Below are positions 44,222-52,115 of a DNA stretch of 52,115 nt, in pieces. The notes beneath the pieces are model-generated. The model saw nothing but the letters and a program-made list of their open reading frames with translations, was not told the origin of the DNA and ran no database searches. Positions within the stretch are counted from its first letter, which is position 1. Each line of letters starts with the position of its first letter. The position numbers and the translations under genes are program-made. Source of the stretch: Deltaproteobacteria bacterium (GTDB taxonomy: Bacteria; Desulfobacterota; Syntrophia; Syntrophales; UBA2210). The stretch lies in the NCBI GenBank assembly GCA_016933215.1, contig JAFGBH010000035.1, positions 1 through 52,115 of the forward strand, read 5' to 3'.

Positions 44222-45255
44222 TTCATATTGAAAACGTCAATATTAATCTCGGCGAGTTTAAGCTTCGCGATATCAACCTCAGTATTGAGAAGAACGAGTT
44301 TTTCATACTGATGGGGCCCACGGGTGCGGGGAAAACGGTGCTCCTTGAAGCAATGGCCGGGCTCATCCGGGTTCACAGCGGGCGTATGACGATAGGCGGA
44401 AAGAACGTCACGAAAGTGCCGCCGGAGAAACGAGGGATAAGTATCGTCTATCAGGATTATGCACTCTTCCCCCATCTGACGGTACTTGAAAATATCACTT
44501 ACGGACTCCATTTTCACAAGCTGCCGAAGAAGGAGTCAAAACAACGTCAGAACCGATTGGTGGAAGAGCTGAATATATCTCATCTGTTACAACGTCTTCC
44601 CACCAACCTGAGCGGTGGTGAAAATCAGCGTGTAGCCTTGGCACGGGCACTGATGGTCAACCCGAAAGTGCTGCTTCTCGATGAGCCCCTCTCCGCTCTG
44701 GATCCGGGATTCAGAGAGGATATCAGAATCGGTCTCAAAAGACTCCACAAGAGCACAGATGTCACCTTCCTTATGGTAACCCACGATTTTGCCGAAGCCC
44801 TTTCGCTTGCAGACAGGGCCGCAATCATGAATGAAGGGAAAATCGAACAGATGGGATACATGAAGGATATATTTCAGCGGCCCGACTCAACCTTTGTTGC
44901 CGATTTTGTCGGTATGAAAAATCTCTTTATGGCTCAATTCCGGGAAACCAAGGCAATTGTAAACGGTCTTACAATAGAGCTCGGCACAACACCCGAAAAC
45001 AGCCACGGATATCTTGCGATACGGCCGGAAGATATCGTTCTCAGCAGAGAGAAATTGACCTCAAGCATGAGAAACGCTTTCAGTGGAAGGGTCACTGCCA
45101 TAGTGGATCATGGACTCTATTATGAGGTTGATATTATTGTCGAAAAGGTCCTCTTCAAATCGCTTATTACGAAAAGCTCACTCTTCGAGATGGAAATCAC
45201 AGAAGGTTCGGAGATATGCCTTTCTTTCAAATCAACGGCGATTCACAATTTTTAA
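44218..45255 (+). CDS. wtpC: Tungstate/molybdate ABC transporter ATP-binding protein WtpC
   Basis: A 345-residue ATPase with Walker A GPTGAGKT, signature LSGGENQRVALARAL, Walker B LLLDEPLSALDP and switch region LMVTHDFAEA, followed by a TOBE-like C-terminal domain (RPEDIVLS). Last gene of the wtp operon; 210 bp without a clear terminator separate it from the next gene. Confidence 0.92.
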   Translation: MIHIENVNINLGEFKLRDINLSIEKNEFFILMGPTGAGKTVLLEAMAGLIRVHSGRMTIGGKNVTKVPPEKRGISIVYQDYALFPHLTVLENITYGLHFHKLPKKESKQRQNRLVEELNISHLLQRLPTNLSGGENQRVALARALMVNPKVLLLDEPLSALDPGFREDIRIGLKRLHKSTDVTFLMVTHDFAEALSLADRAAIMNEGKIEQMGYMKDIFQRPDSTFVADFVGMKNLFMAQFRETKAIVNGLTIELGTTPENSHGYLAIRPEDIVLSREKLTSSMRNAFSGRVTAIVDHGLYYEVDIIVEKVLFKSLITKSSLFEMEITEGSEICLSFKSTAIHNF

Positions 45256-45465
45256 CAAACCGTACAACCCTTTTCTTTTCCTAAATATTGTCTGCCCTTT
45301 TTGTATAAGAGTATTGCAAGGAATAAGGGAGTTATGTTAGTAAGAGTTGCCGTTATTATGGGACCATTTGGTTCCTTTACCATTGATATCATTGCAGGTA
45401 TGGCAGCATGAAAAAGAGGTAAGATAATCTGGTGCCTGAGGCACAATGGATTAGGAGGATTATAA

Positions 45466-46578
45466 ATGAAAATTTTCGGACCCAACGAACTCTTAGAGGC
45501 AGTTATTAACAAAAATCTCTGTATCGGATGCGGAGCATGCATTCACCTTTGCCCCTATTTCAGATCGTACAAGGGAAAGACTGCCATGTTGTTTCCCTGT
45601 ACCCTTGAAGAAGGGAGGTGTTTCGCTTACTGTCCGAAGATCGAGGTGGACCTTGATGAACTGTCACAGCAATATTTCGGCAGATCTTACGAAGGGGGGC
45701 CTCTGGGAAATTATCTTTCAATACATACAGCGCAGGCAGGGCCGAAAGTGAAAAAGGCATCGTTTCAGGCAGGAGGAACAGTGTCGGCCCTTATGAGTTT
45801 TGCCCTTGCCAAAGGTTATATAGACGCGGCGGTGCTCACCGACAAGGAAGGAATACTCCCCGTTCCGCGAGTTATTACCGATGCAGATGAAGTTCTCACG
45901 TGTTCTTCCTCGAAGTATTCGGCTTCACCGACACTCTCGGCGCTCAATCAGGCTATGACTGACGAGTATACAAAGATCGGCGTCGTGGCAACACCCTGCC
46001 AGGTTCTGTCGGTGGCACAGATGAGAATGAACCCTCTCGAAAAAGAGGATTTTGTCGATTCCGTCGCCCTCGTCGTGGGACTCTTCTGTACATGGGCCAT
46101 TGATTTCAGGACCTTCGCACCCTTCATTTCCGAACGGGTCGATATTACTACAATCACCAAGGTCGATATTCCGCCTCCCCCCTCCGAGATAATGGAGGTG
46201 TATATGGGGGAGGAAAAAATCGAGATACCCCTGAATGAGATTCGTGAGCTGGTCCCCGAGACATGCAGTTACTGTATCGACATGACATCCGAATTCTCAG
46301 ACATTTCAGTGGGCGTGCTTGAGGGCCGCCCTGACATGAACACCTTAATCATCAGGACCGATCGGGGTCAGAAAATCGTAAACGAAGCGGTACAGGAGGG
46401 GTATCTCGTCATCGAAGATATTCCGGAAGAAAACCTCGAACACCTCATGTGGGCCGCGGGAAACAAAAAGAAACGGGCCTTTGCCAAGGCAAAAGAGGAA
46501 GGTATGATCAACGCGGAAGAAGATAAGAAGTCCTATTTGAGACTGCAACCAAAGACGGTCAAGGAAATCACCGGATAA
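45466..46578 (+). CDS. Coenzyme F420 hydrogenase/dehydrogenase beta-subunit (FrhB) family iron-sulfur protein
   Basis: A 370-residue protein with an N-terminal [4Fe-4S] motif C19-C22-C25-C29 (CIGCGACIHLC) and further Cys at 45, 52 and 56, then an FrhB/FdhB-type flavin domain (about 80-330) with TPCQVLS and CSYCIDMTSEFSDISVG. FrhB-type modules pass electrons between ferredoxin-like clusters, FAD and F420 or another partner. It leads an operon with iorA and iorB, so it is probably the electron exit of the 2-oxoacid oxidoreductase. F420 itself need not be present. AGGAGG precedes ATG 45466. Confidence 0.87.
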   Translation: MKIFGPNELLEAVINKNLCIGCGACIHLCPYFRSYKGKTAMLFPCTLEEGRCFAYCPKIEVDLDELSQQYFGRSYEGGPLGNYLSIHTAQAGPKVKKASFQAGGTVSALMSFALAKGYIDAAVLTDKEGILPVPRVITDADEVLTCSSSKYSASPTLSALNQAMTDEYTKIGVVATPCQVLSVAQMRMNPLEKEDFVDSVALVVGLFCTWAIDFRTFAPFISERVDITTITKVDIPPPPSEIMEVYMGEEKIEIPLNEIRELVPETCSYCIDMTSEFSDISVGVLEGRPDMNTLIIRTDRGQKIVNEAVQEGYLVIEDIPEENLEHLMWAAGNKKKRAFAKAKEEGMINAEEDKKSYLRLQPKTVKEITG

Positions 46579-46593
46579 GAGAGGGAGAACAAT

Positions 46594-48531
46594 ATGTCCG
46601 CACTTTTAGACAAAAAAGAAGGTGCCGAGCACCTGCTTATGGGAAACGAGGCGATTGCACGCGGGGCATTGGAGGCAGGTGTAAAAGTGGCCGCCGGATA
46701 TCCTGGCACCCCTTCTTCGGAAATAATCGAGAGTCTCGCCGGTGTCGCAAAGGATGCCAATATATATGTGGAATGGTCAGTCAATGAAAAGCTGGCCATG
46801 GAGGTAGCTGCGGCGGCATCCTTCGCGGAGCTCCGATCACTCTGCGTCATGAAGCAGAACGGTGTCAATGTGGCCTCCGACTTTCTGCTCCACCTGGCTG
46901 GTTCGGGGACACGAGGGGGAATGGTCCTCGTCCCCTGCGACGACCCGGGAGCACTTTCGAGCATAAATGAGGGAGAATCCCGCTTCTTTGCGAGGACTGT
47001 CGAGATTCCTCTTCTGGAACCCGGCGATTTTCAGGAAGCAAAGGACATGACCAAGTGGGCCTTCGAACTCTCAGAGGAATTGAAACAGCTGATCATGCTG
47101 AGGAGTGTCACCCGCCTTTCTCATGCGAGCGGTAACGTAAGGTTCGGCACACTCCCCACCGGAGAAGCGAAGGCCCGGTTCAGATGTGACGGATTTATCC
47201 TTGATCCCGACGAGGGTATTGTCATCAGCGCGCCCGTAGACTATAAGCACGGCCAGCAGCATGAAAAACTCAAAAGGGCAAAGGAAATCTTCGAGGATTC
47301 CCCCTTCAATACATACGAGGGTCCTGAAAAACCGGAACTTCTCATCATAACGAGCAGCGCATGCACTCTCTACAGCAGGGAAGCAATCAGTATTCTCGGC
47401 CTGAAAGAGAGAGTCGGTCTTCTCAAACTGGGAACGACATGGCCGCTTCCTCCCAAGCTCCTCACGCGGTATCTCTCACTCGCTGAAAAGATATTGATTG
47501 TCGAGGAGGTACTCCCCTTTCTCGAAGAGAATGTGAAAGTGATCGCTGCTGAAACAGCGTCGGAAATCGGTATCAAAAAATTTTACGGCAAAAATGACGG
47601 CACAATTCCCATGGTAGGAGAATTGAATCCCGATTACGTGATAAACGCAATCACAAAAATACTGGAGATTGAATATCTGCCGAGGCCCGAGGAATATGCA
47701 GCCAAGACACAGGGCCTGGCATTTTTCGGTGCACCCCAGAGAGAGCTTATCTTCTGTCCCGGATGTCCCCACAGGGCATCATTCTGGAGCATTCATAACG
47801 CCCTTGAACTGGATGGGCGAAAGGGATTCGTCTGCGGTGACATCGGCTGTTATACAATGGCACTTCTCCCCACCGGTTTTACCACCCTGAAAACCGTCCA
47901 TGCCATGGGTTCAGGAAGCGGACTTGCCAGCGGATTTGGCAAACTCGGACAATTCGGGCTTGATCAGCCGGTCCTGGCCGTTTGCGGCGATTCCACCTTT
48001 TTCCACACGGCAATACCGGCACTCATCAACGCCAGACATCATAAATCGGATTTTACTCTTGTCGTTCTCGATAACAGCGGCACGGCCATGACGGGATTTC
48101 AGCCCCATCCAGGCCTGGAGGTCAACGCCATGGGGGACAACGTTCCCGATCTCGACATTGCGGAAATATGCCGGTCAATGGGGGCGCGGGTTGAGATACG
48201 AGATCCCTTTGAACTGGAAGAAACGAGGGCAACGCTGAACAATCTGATGGAGGATAACGAAGGTCTCAAGGTTCTCATATTGAGACAGATCTGTGGCCTT
48301 AGCCCGGAGAAAAAGGCAGGAAAGAAATATGAAATGGCCATCAACGAAGAAATCTGTCTCGGAGAAAACTGCGGATGCAACAGGGTATGCACACGCATAT
48401 TCCGCTGTCCCGGTCTTGTCTGGGACAAGGAGAAACAGGTTACAAGGCTGGATGAAGTGATATGCACCGGATGCGGGGTCTGCGCAGATATATGCCCTGC
48501 GGGAGCCATTACCAGAAAGGAGGCAGTGTAG
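46594..48531 (+). CDS. iorA: Indolepyruvate ferredoxin oxidoreductase, alpha subunit
   Basis: A 645-residue TPP enzyme that oxidatively decarboxylates aryl pyruvates (from Trp, Phe, Tyr) to aryl-acetyl-CoA, reducing ferredoxin. The N-terminal pyrimidine-binding domain (GNEAIARGALEAGVKVAAGYPG), the TPP domain (FCPGCPHRASFW, CGDIGCYTM, VCGDSTFFHT), and the C-terminal ferredoxin-like domain with CTGCGVCADICPAG plus CGCNRVC are all present. The length equals the usual alpha subunit. Confidence 0.95.
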   Translation: MSALLDKKEGAEHLLMGNEAIARGALEAGVKVAAGYPGTPSSEIIESLAGVAKDANIYVEWSVNEKLAMEVAAAASFAELRSLCVMKQNGVNVASDFLLHLAGSGTRGGMVLVPCDDPGALSSINEGESRFFARTVEIPLLEPGDFQEAKDMTKWAFELSEELKQLIMLRSVTRLSHASGNVRFGTLPTGEAKARFRCDGFILDPDEGIVISAPVDYKHGQQHEKLKRAKEIFEDSPFNTYEGPEKPELLIITSSACTLYSREAISILGLKERVGLLKLGTTWPLPPKLLTRYLSLAEKILIVEEVLPFLEENVKVIAAETASEIGIKKFYGKNDGTIPMVGELNPDYVINAITKILEIEYLPRPEEYAAKTQGLAFFGAPQRELIFCPGCPHRASFWSIHNALELDGRKGFVCGDIGCYTMALLPTGFTTLKTVHAMGSGSGLASGFGKLGQFGLDQPVLAVCGDSTFFHTAIPALINARHHKSDFTLVVLDNSGTAMTGFQPHPGLEVNAMGDNVPDLDIAEICRSMGARVEIRDPFELEETRATLNNLMEDNEGLKVLILRQICGLSPEKKAGKKYEMAINEEICLGENCGCNRVCTRIFRCPGLVWDKEKQVTRLDEVICTGCGVCADICPAGAITRKEAV

Positions 48532-48534
48532 ACC

Positions 48535-49155
48535 ATGGCAGGCACACAATTACCAAACGATCCTTATAATATCATCATTACCGGTGTCGGCGGTCAGGGA
48601 AATGTCATGGCATCCCGGGTACTGGCAAACATGCTTGTCAAGAAAGGGTTCTATGTCACGATCGGAGAAACCTTTGGTGCGTCCCAGCGCGGAGGCTCGG
48701 TCATGAGCCATCTTCGGGTATCAAAGAAGGATACCTGGAGTCCGCAAATCCCCAAGGGCAAGGCGCATGTAATTGTTGCCCTCGAACCTACCGAGGCAAT
48801 CAGGGTGCTGGCGGATTACGGAAATCCCGACGTGAAGGTCGTGAGCAACACCCGGCCGATTCATCCTGCCGGTGTGATTGCCGGGGATCTTAATTATCCA
48901 GCCATTGAGGAGACAAAAAAGACTGCCCGGGGAATTTCATCGCACGCCTGGTTTATCGATGCTACAGACGAAGCACTCAGGCTCGGAAATCCGATCCTGG
49001 GAAATATCATCATGCTCGGCGCCCTTTCAGGTCTTGACGACCTGCCGCTTGATAAGGAGGATTTCAGGGAGGTAATTGCGGAGAGCTTACCTCAGAACAA
49101 GGTCGACATAAACATGGAGGCCTTTGACCTGGGGAGAGGACTTTTGAAAGAATAA
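48535..49155 (+). CDS. iorB: Indolepyruvate ferredoxin oxidoreductase, beta subunit
   Basis: A 206-residue gamma-domain subunit: ITGVGGQGNVMASRVLA at the start, then GETFGASQRGGSVMSHLRVS, both hallmarks of IorB. Starts three bases after the iorA stop. With IorA it forms the enzyme whose aryl-acetyl-CoA product links to the paaK/ACT operon at 19-21 kb. Confidence 0.95.
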   Translation: MAGTQLPNDPYNIIITGVGGQGNVMASRVLANMLVKKGFYVTIGETFGASQRGGSVMSHLRVSKKDTWSPQIPKGKAHVIVALEPTEAIRVLADYGNPDVKVVSNTRPIHPAGVIAGDLNYPAIEETKKTARGISSHAWFIDATDEALRLGNPILGNIIMLGALSGLDDLPLDKEDFREVIAESLPQNKVDINMEAFDLGRGLLKE

Positions 49156-49160
49156 ACAAC

Positions 49161-49190
49161 AAAAAAAGGTGGGTTCAAACCCTCCGTTTT
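49161..49190 (+). terminator. Possible terminator after iorB
   Basis: GG-T-GGGT (49168-49174) and ACCC-T-CC (49179-49185) form a short hairpin with a TCAA loop and one T-T mismatch, preceded by seven A and followed by TTTT. It lies between convergent genes and could work in both directions, though it is weak. Confidence 0.42.
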
Positions 49191-49237
49191 CAATAACCCT
49201 CTAATGCCGGCATTGACAAATTCCTTTTGATACTGTC

Positions 49238-50482
49238 TCATTCCGGCATTTTTACATATTGCATGGTCCCATCCTGAATCACGGCAACCTTTGCCTCCCC
49301 GGGGTAATCCTTTTCCAGCAGGGAGAGCACCTCATTCCAGGTCTTCACAACCGTGGCATCATTATAATGACAGACAAGATCAAGCATTGTCCGATCAGGC
49401 TTGGGATTGAAGACAATCAGTTTCTTCATGAGCAGGGAAACAAATCCCGGATCCCGCGGACTATAGTGACGGCCTCCATAGCCTGTCCCCCAGGCCCGCA
49501 TGACATAATGAGGCACCTGCCCCTCGGGAGCATCGGCTATAAGAACGGCTGTCCCTTCTGCACCGGGCTTCAAAACGGTGAGGGAAAGCAAAAGTGCAAT
49601 CGCTGATTCATTTGCCTTTCCATAGGAATTACATACCGCCACATCATAGCCGGTAGCATGGGGAATACCATAGTGCTCCTTCCCCTCCTCGGCCCCCGCC
49701 GCGTGCGTGGCCCTGAATGACCCTGCATAGAGACTGGTTATCTCTCCACGGCGGTTCAAGAGACAATCCACCTTGAAATCAAGACCGACTATATCACCGG
49801 CGGCATCACACTCGGCCCGCATAATATTATTATCAAATTTCCCCAGTCCTGTTCGGACTGGATCTCTGAACAGCTGGTTATGAAACTGGTTTACCGTCTC
49901 GATTCCCGCCACACCGGGAAGAATCAGCTTTGCGCCTCCTCCAAACCCCACATGGACGTGGGCCGTAATACAACCGATACCTATTTTCAGGTCGCAGTTC
50001 ATAAATTCCCGGTTGAGCCAGAGTTCCACCCCTGTCGGCGTTCTTCCCGCCCACACCGTATTCTGAAAGGCATCATGGTTGTATACTGCGTAATTTTCGA
50101 CGATTTCATCGCCCAGTTTCTTCCTGGCATTTATCATGTCATAGGGACCATGACTCCCCAGTGCCCAGATAAACCGTATCTGATCCCTTTTCATCCCCGC
50201 TTTGTGGAGAGATTCAAGTACATGAGGAGCGATATCTTTTACGGGCGTCGGCCGCGTCATATCGTCAAATACAATAACGGCCTGATTCTTACCCTTCGCG
50301 ATCTCCTCAAGCGTCGGACCCTCAATCGGATTATTGATCCTTTCCTTTATCTTATTGGAGGAAAGCCCCTGCTTTTTAAAACCCGGAGAGGTAAGATTAT
50401 CCACCTCCCACCTGTCGGGGAAACTCAATTCTTTTTCTTCGTTTTCATACCAGAGCCGCGATGGTACAGAAACTCTTTTCAT
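49238..50482 (-). CDS. LarA-family nickel-pincer-dependent racemase/epimerase
   Basis: About 414 residues. All hallmark residues of lactate racemase LarA are present: DDMTRPTP (D73, D74, R77), H111 in GSHGPY, H175 in ITAHVHVGFGGGAK, K185 (which tethers the nickel-pincer cofactor) and H201. The enzyme should interconvert epimers of a 2-hydroxy acid. LarA homologues have diverse substrates; its partners here are UxaA-type hydro-lyase subunits, so a sugar acid or similar is more likely than lactate. larB, larC and larE are not in the window. ATG 50482 follows AAAGGGGG; an upstream ATG at 50530 is in frame. Confidence 0.85.
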   Translation of the reverse strand: MKRVSVPSRLWYENEEKELSFPDRWEVDNLTSPGFKKQGLSSNKIKERINNPIEGPTLEEIAKGKNQAVIVFDDMTRPTPVKDIAPHVLESLHKAGMKRDQIRFIWALGSHGPYDMINARKKLGDEIVENYAVYNHDAFQNTVWAGRTPTGVELWLNREFMNCDLKIGIGCITAHVHVGFGGGAKLILPGVAGIETVNQFHNQLFRDPVRTGLGKFDNNIMRAECDAAGDIVGLDFKVDCLLNRRGEITSLYAGSFRATHAAGAEEGKEHYGIPHATGYDVAVCNSYGKANESAIALLLSLTVLKPGAEGTAVLIADAPEGQVPHYVMRAWGTGYGGRHYSPRDPGFVSLLMKKLIVFNPKPDRTMLDLVCHYNDATVVKTWNEVLSLLEKDYPGEAKVAVIQDGTMQYVKMPE

Positions 50483-50499
50483 CTTATACCCCCTTTTTC

Positions 50500-51666
50500 T
50501 TAAAAGGCCGGATTCGTCGAATAGAGGCAAACGATACCACCCTGATCATTAACCTCCGCCTTCGTCTGCCACCCTCTTGCAACCTCTTTCGTAAGATCGA
50601 TTATCTCGGAAGCAACATCCTCCAGGTTTTTCCCTTCGAGGACGACGCCCGCATTGATATCCATATCGTCTTCCATTCGATGGTAGAGCCTGCTCGTGCT
50701 TGCCACTTTGATTACCGGGACTATGGGAAATCCGGCAGGGCTTCCCCTCCCGGTGGTAAAGAATATAAGCTGCGCTCCCGCCGCTCCGAGACCTGCCAGG
50801 GATTCCATATCATAGCCCGGTCCGTCCATGATAATGAGACCCTTTTTTGAGGGCATAGCTCCGTAATCGATTACTTCGTTAATTGGGCTGCATCCTCCCT
50901 TAATGATGCAGCCAAGCGACTTTTCGCGAATGGAACTCATGCCGCCATCCATATTTCCGGGGGCAATGACGAGAGATGCGAGAGGCCCGAGGATATCATC
51001 GACACGTTTTTCCGCCTCCGCAATGACACGATGAACCTCGGCCGCAACTTCAGGAGATGCGGCCCTTCTCTCAAGTATGTGCGATGTCCCTATCATCTCC
51101 GTCGTTTCCGTGAGGATTACCGTACCACCCTCGTCAACGATCCGGTCGGCCGCAAGGCCAACTCCGGGATTTGCGGTAACTCCGGAAAAGGCATCGGATC
51201 CGCCGCATTCGATACCCACACAGAGCCGATCAAATCCGAAGGGTTTTCTCACGATCGCCTTCGCATCATCGATCATTTCTCTGACTATTTCTACGCCCCG
51301 CGCTGCCGTTTTTTGTGAACCTCCTTCGTCCTGGATCGAGAGAAACTGCACCGGTTTTCCCGTCTCCGAGATAACAAGGGCAAGCCCTTCTGCATTTATC
51401 GTCTCACATCCGAGACCCACGACAAGAACGGCTGCGACATTGGGGTTCCTCCCCAAACCGGCAAGTGTTTTTGTATGCATCGCTATTTCGGCGGCTCTGC
51501 CGCACCCGTGGCCATGATAGAGCGGAATCGCGTCGGGAACCGCACGGACGATCATATCCACAACGCCGTTGGCGCATGCCACGGTGGGAATGACCGTTAC
51601 ATAATTCCGTATCCCCACCGATCCGTCAGGCCTTTCGTATCCTTCGAATGTCTCCATTTTTTTCAT
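50500..51666 (-). CDS. UxaA-family hydro-lyase, large (C-terminal) subunit
   Basis: A 388-residue protein of the altronate/galactarate dehydratase C-terminal type (UxaA family): the start ETFEGYERPDGSVGIRNYVTVIPTVACANGV, the Cys-containing HGHGCGRA and VGLGCETINAE, GIECGGSDAFSG, and CIIKGGCSPINEVIDYG near residue 260. These cysteines and acids hold Fe2+ in the relatives. It overlaps the small subunit by ATGA and precedes the LarA gene. Confidence 0.88.
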   Translation of the reverse strand: MKKMETFEGYERPDGSVGIRNYVTVIPTVACANGVVDMIVRAVPDAIPLYHGHGCGRAAEIAMHTKTLAGLGRNPNVAAVLVVGLGCETINAEGLALVISETGKPVQFLSIQDEGGSQKTAARGVEIVREMIDDAKAIVRKPFGFDRLCVGIECGGSDAFSGVTANPGVGLAADRIVDEGGTVILTETTEMIGTSHILERRAASPEVAAEVHRVIAEAEKRVDDILGPLASLVIAPGNMDGGMSSIREKSLGCIIKGGCSPINEVIDYGAMPSKKGLIIMDGPGYDMESLAGLGAAGAQLIFFTTGRGSPAGFPIVPVIKVASTSRLYHRMEDDMDINAGVVLEGKNLEDVASEIIDLTKEVARGWQTKAEVNDQGGIVCLYSTNPAF

Positions 51667-51938
51667 TTCCCAATCTTCGCCTCGATGTCCAGATTGTGGG
51701 TATGAATCCAGTCGCCTTTTATTACTTTTTCCTTTACCTCTCCGATTACCTCACCATACTTGTAGACGTATCCCCCGGCTTTAATATCCACCACTGCAAC
51801 CTTATGGCTGTAGGGAATATCGGAACGGGCGGCAATAACCTCACCGTCAGGGAGGTGTATCGCTTCCCCCTCCTTCACATCCTCAAGCATGACGGCAACA
51901 TTATCCTCTTCGTTGATGATAACGACATTCGGTTTCAT
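51663..51938 (-). CDS. UxaA-family hydro-lyase, small (SAF-domain) subunit
   Basis: A 91-residue SAF domain (IINEEDNVAVMLEDVKEGE, IPYSHKVAVVDIKAGGYVYKYGEVIG) that corresponds to the N-terminal part of altronate dehydratase. Split small and large subunits are common in this family. First gene of the operon with the large subunit and the LarA-type gene; AAGGAGG lies upstream of ATG 51938. Confidence 0.88.
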   Translation of the reverse strand: MKPNVVIINEEDNVAVMLEDVKEGEAIHLPDGEVIAARSDIPYSHKVAVVDIKAGGYVYKYGEVIGEVKEKVIKGDWIHTHNLDIEAKIGK

Positions 51939-51970
51939 CCGCCCTCCTTATGTTCTTAATAAGAGCAAAT

Positions 51971-52087
51971 TTGAACTGAACAGCGAGCGCATTCCCCGTT
52001 GCTTGCAGCGGGGTTAGCGAGCGAATACAAAATAAAATTTTCCTTAACAGTCGGAGATTCCTCGCAACTTGTTGCGGGGAGCTTCAA
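51971..52087 (+). repeat. Family A palindromic repeat, copy 5
   Basis: A full 117-bp copy, TTGAACTG...GAGCTTCAA, with one base change in the second hairpin arm (CCTCGC for CCCCGC). It lies just upstream of the uxaA/larA-type operon. Nothing further is recognisable to the end of the window. Confidence 0.88.
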
Positions 52088-52115
52088 TCAAATTTGACAT
52101 AATCAAAGATTACCC

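Noticed and set aside
49168-49185. GGGTTCAAACCCT resembles a tRNA T-arm
   Set aside because: No acceptor stem, D-arm or anticodon arm can be built around it; it is better explained as a weak terminator after iorB.

Overview
The window looks like a chromosomal segment of an anaerobic Desulfobacterota-type (former Deltaproteobacteria) bacterium. This rests on the mix of genes rather than on any marker comparison: a GAF-containing PilB/GspE ATPase, an indolepyruvate:ferredoxin oxidoreductase with an FrhB-like iron-sulfur partner, phenylacetate-CoA ligase with a tandem ACT protein, separate molybdate and tungstate ABC transporters, NtrC-type two-component signalling and a nickel-pincer LarA-family enzyme. 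BamD and BamD-type lipoprotein processing indicate an outer membrane. No rRNA, tRNA, CRISPR array, prophage or intact insertion sequence was recognised.

Layout. 1-9 kb: PilB-like ATPase, mutS with a small membrane protein, a methyltransferase, a YkgJ-type cysteine cluster protein and rlmN. 8.5-12.9 kb: a ZraS/ZraR-like histidine kinase and sigma-54 activator, followed by an intergenic region with a near-consensus sigma-54 promoter that reads into a compact two-hairpin RNA ending at a strong terminator, then an SH3-domain envelope protein. 12.9-20.9 kb: amidase, phosphotransferase/P-loop kinase fusion, bamD, trxA, an MTAP/PNP-type phosphorylase, an unrecognised duplicated small protein, ACT protein and paaK. 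21-29.7 kb: the phosphate block (Na/Pi symporter, Pho box, pstSCAB-phoU-phoR-phoB). 29.7-37 kb: RNA methyltransferase, CoA-transferase/GNAT fusion, mannose-1-phosphate guanylyltransferase, SemiSWEET, a probable single integron-type cassette carrying a GNAT gene, hemerythrin and aldehyde dehydrogenase. 37.7-45.3 kb: a molybdate/tungstate island (molbindin, a broken MOT1-type transporter, a one-component HTH/periplasmic-binding-like regulator, a ModABC-type and a WtpABC-type transporter). 45.4-49.2 kb: FrhB-like protein with IorA and IorB. 49.2-52 kb: LarA-family racemase/epimerase with split UxaA-type hydro-lyase subunits.

Two families of short palindromic intergenic repeats are scattered through the window. 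Family A (about 117 bp, TTGAA...TTCAA ends, five copies, two with an extra nested hairpin) and family B (about 108-125 bp, two good copies and one degenerate, hairpin at each end). They look like non-autonomous elements.

How the parts fit: the pst-pho block is a self-contained phosphate regulon; the Mo/W island would supply cofactor metal for molybdo- and tungsto-enzymes, of which none is encoded here; IorAB-FrhB and PaaK-ACT are the two halves expected for anaerobic aromatic amino-acid catabolism to aryl-acetyl-CoA. The most interesting unexplained item is the putative sigma-54-dependent small RNA at about 11982-12050 next to a two-component system able to switch such promoters on.
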